Positions 1 through 4,800 of a stretch of DNA of 6,845 nt are shown here, piece after piece (within the stretch, counting starts at the first letter, position 1; every line of letters starts with the position of its first letter). Source of the DNA: Erysipelotrichaceae bacterium UBA6182 (GTDB lineage: Bacteria; Bacillota_I; Bacilli_A; Erysipelotrichales; Erysipelotrichaceae); the NCBI GenBank assembly GCA_002422065.1, contig DITO01000026.1:1-6845 (forward strand). The letters run 5' to 3'. A program made the translations under genes and the position numbers. Under the pieces are notes generated by a model, which worked only from the letters and a program-made list of their open reading frames with translations, had not been told where the DNA came from and did not search any database.

Positions 1-372
1 CAAGTGTTCAACATTGGTGGAAGCGTAGCAGGAACTGTGTTTGTTCGTGAAGGATTCGTCTTTGATGGATGGACATTAGATGAAGCAGGATTAGTAGCAT
101 ACGAAGGTGGATTAACAAATCTACCAGCAGCAAACATTTATGTCTTCGCACAGTGGGAAGCAATTGATTACACATTTACATTCGATCCAAACTTTGGAGA
201 CGGAGCTAATGTAGTACAAGTGTTCAACATTGGCGGAAGTGTAGCAGGAACTGTGTTTGTTCGTGAAGGATTCGTCTTTGATGGATGGACATTAGATGAA
301 GCAGGACTTATCGATTACACAGGTGGATTAACTAATCTACCAGCAGCGAACGTTTATGTCTTCGCACAGTGG
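1..372 (+). repeat. Tandem 216-bp DNA repeats inside the surface protein gene
   Basis: Positions 1-156 recur at 217-372, a period of 216 bp (72 codons). By eye the two copies differ at about 13 of 156 positions, and 25-90 is identical to 241-306. Roughly half the changes are silent; the amino-acid changes cluster in a short patch (LVAYE versus LIDYT) just before GGLTNLP. The high DNA identity suggests recent duplication or gene conversion. The window opens exactly on a repeat boundary, so more copies upstream are likely. Confidence 0.92.
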
Positions 373-738
373 GCAGAAGTCTTAGGAGAAGATGATGAAC
401 CAGTTCTATTCACATTAACATATGTGACAAACATGGTTGGAATCAGCTATCCTTCAGTTCTATTTGAACAAGGCGACTCTATTGTGCCTCCTACACCAAC
501 TAAAGAAGGTTATATTTTCTTAGGTTGGTACATGGATGAAGAATTCAGTGAAGAGTTTGATTTCTCCTTTATGCCAGAAAATGACGTAACAGTATTTGCT
601 GATTGGGGAGAAGTGTTAGGGGATGATGATGAGATTCCAGAAACAAGCGATGATCTATTCAGACCAATAGCATTCTTACTCTTTATCTTAGGGCTTATCG
701 CAGTTACTTTCTTCAAAAAGGAAGAAGAAGTTCTATAA
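1..738 (+). CDS. InlB-like (Listeria-Bacteroides) repeat surface protein, 3' part only
   Basis: This is the C-terminal 245 residues of a surface-exposed repeat protein; the reading frame is open at the left edge, so the true start lies outside the window. Residues 1-52 and 73-124 are near-identical repeats with the FxGW core typical of Listeria-Bacteroides (InlB B-type, Flg_new) repeats, joined by a 20-residue linker. A third, diverged copy spans about 137-202 (EGYIFLGW, then FADW). Acidic linkers (EVLGEDDE, EVLGDDDE) follow the second and third copies. The end carries IPETS (212-216), a hydrophobic helix (about 219-238), two lysines and a short acidic tail, so the protein is probably held at the membrane or wall with the repeats outside. 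Such repeats are known from adhesins and invasins, but nothing here shows a ligand. An intrinsic terminator follows directly, so it is transcribed separately from the downstream operon. I am confident of the repeat class and anchoring, not of the function. Confidence 0.8.
   Translation, partial: QVFNIGGSVAGTVFVREGFVFDGWTLDEAGLVAYEGGLTNLPAANIYVFAQWEAIDYTFTFDPNFGDGANVVQVFNIGGSVAGTVFVREGFVFDGWTLDEAGLIDYTGGLTNLPAANVYVFAQWAEVLGEDDEPVLFTLTYVTNMVGISYPSVLFEQGDSIVPPTPTKEGYIFLGWYMDEEFSEEFDFSFMPENDVTVFADWGEVLGDDDEIPETSDDLFRPIAFLLFILGLIAVTFFKKEEEVL
634..738 (+). other. C-terminal anchor: IPETS motif, membrane helix, short charged tail
   Basis: The last 34 residues have the three-part order of a cell-wall sorting signal: a pentapeptide (IPETS), a hydrophobic stretch (LFRPIAFLLFILGLIAVTFF), then KK followed by EEE. 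The canonical LPXTG has Gly at its last position and usually a net positive tail. Here Ser replaces Gly and the tail is mostly acidic. It may be a variant sorting signal for a divergent sortase, or simply a single-pass membrane anchor whose sorting motif has decayed. The membrane helix is clear; sortase use is inference. Confidence 0.5.
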
Positions 739-750
739 TTCATATTAATC

Positions 751-785
751 AAAGAGCATGATCTAACCATCATGCTTTTTATTTA
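751..785 (+). terminator. Intrinsic terminator of the repeat-protein gene
   Basis: AGCATGAT (755-762) pairs with ATCATGCT (769-776) across a six-base loop, CTAACC. The stem extends outward through a G-U pair and three A-U pairs into the T run at 776-780. It lies 12 bases after the stop codon at 736-738, the usual arrangement for rho-independent termination. Confidence 0.9.
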
Positions 786-834
786 ACCATTATTCAACAT
801 TTAAATTGATTTTGATATTGACTTCATCATTTAT

Positions 835-875
835 AAGTTGAGGGACATAGAAGTAAGGGGCTCTCAACTTTTTTT
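835..875 (+). terminator. Second intrinsic terminator-like hairpin with no gene of its own
   Basis: AAGTTGAG (835-842) pairs with CTCAACTT (863-870), extended inward by one G-U and one G-C pair over a loop of about 16 bases. Seven T residues follow (869-875). The T run is on the plus-strand 3' side only, so it would stop rightward transcription. No gene lies between it and the first terminator, so it is either a backup terminator for the surface-protein gene or the end of a short unannotated transcript. Confidence 0.75.
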
Positions 876-920
876 AAGTTTAAAATTCTATTGTATTGTG
901 AGTACATGTATAGCAGAACA

Positions 921-944
921 AATATACTAATTTATTGGTATATT
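921..944. other. AT-rich 10-bp hairpin, role unknown
   Basis: AATATACTAA (921-930) pairs with TTGGTATATT (935-944), ten pairs including one G-U as RNA, over the loop TTTA. No T run follows, so it is not a terminator. The DNA form is a near-perfect palindrome and could equally be a protein-binding site. Confidence 0.5.
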
Positions 945-949
945 GAGCA

Positions 950-984
950 TATCTTGACTTGGGGAATAGCCAATTCCCAAGATA
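950..984. other. Bulged hairpin with GC-rich core, role unknown
   Basis: TATCTT (950-955) pairs with AAGATA (979-984), and GGGAAT (962-967) pairs with ATTCCC (973-978) over a five-base loop; six bases are bulged on the left. An alternative register pairs CTTGGGAAT with ATTCCCAAG with a single bulged G. No T run follows. It starts six bases after the preceding hairpin, so the two may be one structured element. Confidence 0.45.
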
Positions 985-1043
985 GATACTAATACAAACA
1001 GCAATTCAGCTAACAGTTTTTATGACAATAAAACTTAAAACTA

Positions 1044-1063
1044 TGAAAAATTTTCAATAAATG
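1044..1063. promoter_or_regulatory. Palindrome resembling a weak CodY box
   Basis: TGAAAA (1044-1049), one base, then TTTTCA (1051-1056) is a perfect 13-bp palindrome. Reading 1049-1063 against the CodY consensus AATTTTCWGAAAATT gives 12 of 15 matches. CodY commonly represses peptide-uptake operons in Bacillota when amino acids are plentiful, so the position about 55-70 bp upstream of the -35 element is plausible. In sequence this AT-rich such matches arise by chance, and I do not know that this organism has CodY. Confidence 0.25.
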
Positions 1064-1110
1064 TAAATCACGATGTAATTTAAACTTGTGAAATGTAAAT
1101 TAATGTAAAT
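1059..1110 (+). repeat. Three AATGTAAAT direct repeats before the oppA promoter
   Basis: The nine bases AATGTAAAT occur at 1060-1068, 1092-1100 and 1102-1110. The spacings of 32 and 10 bp are close to three turns and one turn of the helix, so all copies would lie on nearly the same face of the DNA. The last copy ends five bases before the -35 hexamer. This is the geometry of a transcription-factor array, but low-complexity AT sequence makes coincidence possible. Confidence 0.4.
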
Positions 1111-1135
1111 ATTTGTTGACATCTACTTTCACAAG
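1085..1135. promoter_or_regulatory. 9-bp inverted repeat flanking the -35 element (candidate operator pair)
   Basis: CTTGTGAAA (1085-1093) and TTTCACAAG (1127-1135) are exact reverse complements, with centres 42 bp apart, or four helical turns. The right arm lies in the spacer between -35 and -10; the left arm lies upstream of -35. A protein bound to both arms would cover the promoter. No known regulator motif is recognised with confidence. Confidence 0.4.
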
Positions 1136-1143
1136 AGTATAAT
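1116..1143 (+). promoter_or_regulatory. Consensus SigA/sigma-70 promoter for the opp operon
   Basis: TTGACA (1116-1121) and TATAAT (1138-1143) both match the consensus exactly and are separated by 16 bp. Transcription should start near 1150, leaving an unusually short leader of about 17 bases before the oppA start codon. The A+T-rich upstream sequence may act as an UP element. Confidence 0.9.
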
Positions 1144-1153
1144 AAATCTAATT

Positions 1154-1160
1154 AAAGGAG
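1154..1160 (+). promoter_or_regulatory. oppA ribosome binding site
   Basis: AAAGGAG is complementary to the 16S rRNA 3' end and lies seven bases before the ATG at 1168. It confirms that start and sits almost at the predicted 5' end of the mRNA. Confidence 0.9.
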
Positions 1161-1167
1161 AAAGCAT

Positions 1168-2799
1168 ATGAAATATCTGACAAAATTTGTATCTTTGTTG
1201 TTAGTTTCATTTTTAATCGTCGGATGTACAGGTGGTAAAGATGAAGGAAGTGATTTAGTTTTAAAAGTTGCTAAAAGCAGTGATGTAATTTCACTTGATA
1301 CCCACGTTGCCACTGATGGTGTTTCTTTTGAAGTTATAAAAGCATTTACTGAAGGTTTGGTTGAGTATGATGCTGACGGTAAGATTATCGCAGGTGTTGC
1401 AAAGACATGGGATATTTCTGAAGATGGGAAGACGTATACATTTACACTTAGAGAAGATGCTTTTTGGTCCAATGGTACAAAAGTGACCGCTGGTGATTTC
1501 GTTTATGGATTTCAACGATTAGCTGATCCAGATAATGCACATCAATACTCTTATCTCGTTGAGTCTTTAAAGATTACTAATGGAGCTGATGTAATTGCAG
1601 GTACAAAGCCTGTTACCGAATTAGGTGTTAAAGCGGAAGGAGATTATAAGTTTGTTGTTACTCTTGATGCTGCAGTTCCATACTTCATGCAGTTAATGAC
1701 ATTCCCTTCGTTTCATCCAGTAAATAAAGCATTTGTTGAAGCGGCTGGAGATAAATATGCAACAACAGTAGAATTCTTAATCTCTAATGGTCCATTTGTT
1801 TTAACAGAGTGGATTTCAGGTAGTTTGATTAAGTTCAGTAAAAATGAAAAATACTGGGACAAAGCAGTTGTAAAACTAGATGGACTTGAATTTCAAATCT
1901 TTAAAGACTATCAAAGTGCAGCTTTAGAATTTGAAGCAGGTACTATCGATGTAACAGCAATCACATCAAACATTGTTGATCGCTATAAAGATAATGCTGG
2001 TTATACTGAAGTGAAACTAGGATATGTTTGGTTCTTGTCTCCAAATCAACTCGATGTAACAATGCAAAACAAGAATCTTCGTTTAGCATTAGCACACGCT
2101 TTTGATAGAGCGCAAATCGCTAATAATCTATTGGGTGATGGTTCAATCGTTGCGACCGGTATAGTTTCATCTGGCCTAGTCACTGGTCCAAATGGTAAAG
2201 ATTTCAGAGATGATTCAGGGGCATTCCAAACTATGGATGTTGCGAAAGCAAAAACATTCTGGGAAGCAGCGAAAACTGAACTCGGTGTTACTGCTCTGAC
2301 TATTGAGTTGTTAGTCGGCTCACCGGAAACAGATACAGGATTAGCTGTGGGGACTGCGGAATTCTTAAAATCAGAATTTGAGAAGAATCTTCCAGGTTTA
2401 ACCGTTGAAATTAAAACTACGATCAAGAAAGATCGTTTAGACTTAATGAATACTGGTGGGTATCAATTAGGTTTAACTCGCTGGGGACCTGACTTCGCCG
2501 ATCCTCTAACTTATTTAAAAGATTTATTTGAAACTGGTTCACCATACAACTATCCAAGATTCTCAAATGCAGAGTACGATGGAATTATTGCATCTGTATC
2601 ACCTGGTGGAGACTTGGCAGCTGATCTCAACGTACGTTGGGATACACTAAAACAAGCGGAAGCATTGTTATTAGGAGAAGCGGGTGTCATTCCGGCATGG
2701 CAAACAGGTACAGCCATGTTGATTAGTTCTAAAGTTACTGGAATTGAATATCATGTTGTTGGTATGCCTGGCTACAAACGCGCTACGAAAGTTGAGTAG
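1168..2799 (+). CDS. oppA: Oligopeptide-binding lipoprotein OppA (SBP family 5)
   Basis: OppA is the extracellular peptide-binding subunit of the oligopeptide ABC importer. The 543-residue length fits family 5 binding proteins. Residues 1-20 form a lipoprotein signal (MKYLTKF, hydrophobic core, lipobox IVGC), so Cys20 would be lipidated and the mature protein tethered to the outer face of the membrane. The family core begins after a short Gly/Asp/Glu-rich linker. Family motifs include LxDAFWSNGxxVTAxDFVYGFxR-like sequence around W100-G103 and D110, NGPF at 207-210, and RWGPDFADPLTYL near 438-450. By comparison with E. coli OppA, Asp442 is the likely contact for the peptide amino terminus, which favours peptides over nickel or sugars. 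The start is fixed by the AAAGGAG site. A hairpin after the stop separates it from oppB. The exact substrate range cannot be told from sequence. Confidence 0.93.
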   Translation: MKYLTKFVSLLLVSFLIVGCTGGKDEGSDLVLKVAKSSDVISLDTHVATDGVSFEVIKAFTEGLVEYDADGKIIAGVAKTWDISEDGKTYTFTLREDAFWSNGTKVTAGDFVYGFQRLADPDNAHQYSYLVESLKITNGADVIAGTKPVTELGVKAEGDYKFVVTLDAAVPYFMQLMTFPSFHPVNKAFVEAAGDKYATTVEFLISNGPFVLTEWISGSLIKFSKNEKYWDKAVVKLDGLEFQIFKDYQSAALEFEAGTIDVTAITSNIVDRYKDNAGYTEVKLGYVWFLSPNQLDVTMQNKNLRLALAHAFDRAQIANNLLGDGSIVATGIVSSGLVTGPNGKDFRDDSGAFQTMDVAKAKTFWEAAKTELGVTALTIELLVGSPETDTGLAVGTAEFLKSEFEKNLPGLTVEIKTTIKKDRLDLMNTGGYQLGLTRWGPDFADPLTYLKDLFETGSPYNYPRFSNAEYDGIIASVSPGGDLAADLNVRWDTLKQAEALLLGEAGVIPAWQTGTAMLISSKVTGIEYHVVGMPGYKRATKVE

Positions 2800-2803
2800 T
2801 ATT

Positions 2804-2832
2804 CAAAGGGCCTGTAATGGGTCCTTTGTTTT
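2804..2832 (+). terminator. Leaky terminator / mRNA-stabilising hairpin between oppA and oppB
   Basis: CAAAGGGCCT (2804-2813) pairs with GGGTCCTTTG (2819-2828), ten pairs including two G-U, over the loop GTAAT. Only four T residues follow (2829-2832), so termination should be partial. Hairpins here are common in binding-protein operons and raise the ratio of binding protein to transporter. The stem begins four bases after the oppA stop codon. Confidence 0.8.
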
Positions 2833-2837
2833 CATTG

Positions 2838-2844
2838 AAAGGAG
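2838..2844 (+). promoter_or_regulatory. oppB ribosome binding site
   Basis: AAAGGAG lies six bases before the ATG at 2851 and fixes the oppB start. Its first six bases are also complementary to TCCTTT at 2822-2827 in the right arm of the preceding hairpin. Confidence 0.88.
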
Positions 2845-2850
2845 AATTTT

Positions 2851-3786
2851 ATGCTAAAGTACATATCAAAACGGATTTTCTGGTCGATTATTACTTTATT
2901 AATCATTGTTTTCATCTTGTTTCTACTTTTACAATTTATGCCCGGCACTCCATTTGATGATGAAAAACTAACTGAAGCACAACGAATCATAATGTACGCA
3001 AAATACGGTCTTGATTCACCTTTCTGGCAGCGTTTCGGTATTTATCTTAAAAACATTCTTTTAGAAGGAGATTTCGGTATATCACTGGCATTACAAAAAA
3101 ACCAACTTGTTCAAGATATCGTTTTGCCACGTTTAGGAATTTCAATACGAATTGGATTACAAGCATTATTATTAGGAACAACAATGGGAGTAATATATGG
3201 AGTTATATCTGGAGCTAACAAGAATAAGTGGATAGATACGATTACTACATTTGTTGCTGTATTGGGTGTCAGTGTACCTTCGTATGTTTTTGCATTACTT
3301 CTAAGTTACTTCTTCGGATATAAATGGAGAATTTTCAGTATAACCTACCGTCATGGCGCGCCATTTTGGTCATCAATTTTACCTACAATTTCACTATCAA
3401 TGTTTGTAATGGCGCAAACAACGAGGTTCTTAAGAACAGAACTTATAGAAGTTTTATCTTCAGAGTATATTAAACTTGTTGAAGCTAAAGGTGTTAAGCG
3501 AATTAAAGTGATTTTTAGACATGGTATTCGTAATGCTTTAATTTCAGTAGTGACCATTCTTGGACCTTTGACCGTTACACTAATGACAGGATCTCTTGTT
3601 GTTGAGCGTGTTTATGGAGTTCCGGGTATTGGAGACTTACTTGTTGAAGGAATACTAACTAATGATTTTAATGTCATCGTCATGATTGCTTTTATTTATA
3701 GCTCATTGTACATTACGATGAATTTAGCAGTTGATATCTTATATGGAATTATCGATCCACGCATCCGCGTCGCAAAAGGGGGTTAA
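2851..3786 (+). CDS. oppB: Oligopeptide ABC transporter permease OppB
   Basis: OppB is one of two membrane subunits that form the peptide channel. Its 311 residues match the usual OppB length. The first membrane helix (about residues 10-30) follows a short basic N terminus, then a long external segment (about 31-92) contains PGTPFDDE and the YGLDSPFWQRF stretch typical of the OppB/DppB N-terminal domain. The remaining helices start near residue 96. The EAA loop that docks on an ATPase is SEYIKLVEAKGVKRIKVIFR around E211-G214. VVERVYGVPGIGDLL and the closing DPRIR are family signatures. The start is fixed by AAAGGAG at 2838-2844. oppC begins one base after the stop codon, with its ribosome binding site inside the oppB 3' end, so the two permeases are probably made in equal amounts. 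Confidence 0.95.
   Translation: MLKYISKRIFWSIITLLIIVFILFLLLQFMPGTPFDDEKLTEAQRIIMYAKYGLDSPFWQRFGIYLKNILLEGDFGISLALQKNQLVQDIVLPRLGISIRIGLQALLLGTTMGVIYGVISGANKNKWIDTITTFVAVLGVSVPSYVFALLLSYFFGYKWRIFSITYRHGAPFWSSILPTISLSMFVMAQTTRFLRTELIEVLSSEYIKLVEAKGVKRIKVIFRHGIRNALISVVTILGPLTVTLMTGSLVVERVYGVPGIGDLLVEGILTNDFNVIVMIAFIYSSLYITMNLAVDILYGIIDPRIRVAKGG
3774..3782 (+). promoter_or_regulatory. oppC ribosome binding site inside the oppB end
   Basis: AAAAGGGGG lies five bases before the ATG at 3788. It decides the oppC start: in-frame ATG codons further upstream, at 3731 and 3743, lie deep inside oppB and have no such site. Confidence 0.75.
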
Positions 3787-3787
3787 C

Positions 3788-4792
3788 ATGGAAAAAATTA
3801 ACAAAGAAATGTTTACTCGTATTTCAACGCAAGATCATCAAGTTCAAGAAATGGTGTTTGATACTGGTGCGACCTTCTTTAAAGATGCATGGAAAAGATT
3901 TAGAAAAAACAAGGGAGGCGTTATTGGTTTATTTGCTATTATCTTCATCCTAACAATGGCAATAATTGGCCCATGGTTAGGTACTCACGTTTACAATGAA
4001 CTTATTGCTGAGCATATTGATTTACCTGCCCGTGTTCCCTTCTTAGAGTACTTTGGAATTTTTGACGGCTCTGTTAATGGATTTAACCCTTATATTAAAA
4101 AAGGTCTAACTGATGTTTATTACTGGTTTGGTACAGATAATTTAGGTCGAGATCTTTGGTCACGTGTTTGGATGGGCACTAGAATTTCATTCTTTGTTGC
4201 CTTTGTTGCTGTGACAATAGATGTAGTATTTGGAATTACTTATGGGTTGATTTCTGGTTATTTTGGTGGAAAAGTAGATTTGGTAATGCAACGCATAGTT
4301 GAAGTAATTTCAGGAATACCTAACTTAGTCGTTGTTATACTTCTTGTGCTAGTTCTAAAACCTGGATTAACTTCAATTATTCTGGCTTTAATGATAACTG
4401 GTTGGATATCGATGAGTCGAGTTGTACGTTCACAAACTCTTAAAATCAAAGAAATGGAGTTTGTTCTGGCTGCAAAGTCTTTAGGAGCATCTTCATTTGT
4501 CATTATTGCTAAAGAGGTTTTACCAAACATCATTGGACAAATAATAGTTATGACTATGTTTTCAATCCCAAGTGCCATCTTTTATGAATCGTTTCTAGCA
4601 TTTATTGGACTTGGTTTACAACCTCCAGTTGCTTCTTTAGGTGTTTTGATTTCTCGTGGCTATTTGGCGATGTTAACCTATCCACATATGGTGACATTTC
4701 CTGTTGTTGTATTATCGACACTAATGTTAAGTTTTAATTTAGTGGCCGACGGACTACGTGATGCATTTGATCCGAAAATGAAAGGATTTTAG
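3788..4792 (+). CDS. oppC: Oligopeptide ABC transporter permease OppC
   Basis: OppC is the second channel-forming subunit and pairs with OppB. With the start at 3788 the protein has 334 residues. A cytoplasmic N-terminal segment ends in WKRFRKNKGGVIG, the usual lead-in to the first membrane helix. A hydrophilic external region follows, then the OppC/DppC signature FGTDNLGRDLWSRV at 114-127. The EAA loop is EFVLAAKSLGAS...KEVLPN, with A228-A229 and G233. GLGLQPPVASLG and the closing ADGLRDAFDPKMKGF are typical of the family. The gene begins one base after the oppB stop and ends eight bases before oppD. The frame stays open back to an ATG at 3731, but that would add 19 residues unlike any OppC N terminus and overlap oppB. 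Family assignment is very secure. Confidence 0.95.
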   Translation: MEKINKEMFTRISTQDHQVQEMVFDTGATFFKDAWKRFRKNKGGVIGLFAIIFILTMAIIGPWLGTHVYNELIAEHIDLPARVPFLEYFGIFDGSVNGFNPYIKKGLTDVYYWFGTDNLGRDLWSRVWMGTRISFFVAFVAVTIDVVFGITYGLISGYFGGKVDLVMQRIVEVISGIPNLVVVILLVLVLKPGLTSIILALMITGWISMSRVVRSQTLKIKEMEFVLAAKSLGASSFVIIAKEVLPNIIGQIIVMTMFSIPSAIFYESFLAFIGLGLQPPVASLGVLISRGYLAMLTYPHMVTFPVVVLSTLMLSFNLVADGLRDAFDPKMKGF

Positions 4793-4800
4793 GTAAAACT

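Larger units (their letters stand above)
876..1115. other. Non-coding stretch upstream of the oppA promoter
   Basis: Together with the two terminators this forms a 429-bp gap (739-1167) between the surface protein and oppA. No open frame with a credible ribosome binding site is present on either strand. It holds two hairpins (921-944 and 950-984), an A+T-rich stretch, and short direct and inverted repeats that approach the promoter. I could find no well-spaced promoter that would transcribe the two hairpins as a separate RNA. Confidence 0.6.

Noticed and set aside
4..6. GTG at position 4 as a start codon for the surface protein.
   Set aside because: The frame is open to the window edge and the same GTG recurs inside the second repeat, so this is an internal valine.
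510..773. An 87-codon open frame on the minus strand over the end of the surface-protein gene.
   Set aside because: It runs antisense to a clearly coding frame, crosses the terminator stem, and has no recognisable motif or start signal.
906..992. A 28-codon open frame (ATG to TAA) in the intergenic region, over the two hairpins.
   Set aside because: It has no ribosome binding site or well-spaced promoter, and its sequence follows the hairpin arms; an open frame this short is expected by chance.
3731..3787. An upstream in-frame start that would lengthen OppC by 19 residues.
   Set aside because: It lies inside oppB without a ribosome binding site, while AAAAGGGGG sits at the right distance from the ATG at 3788.
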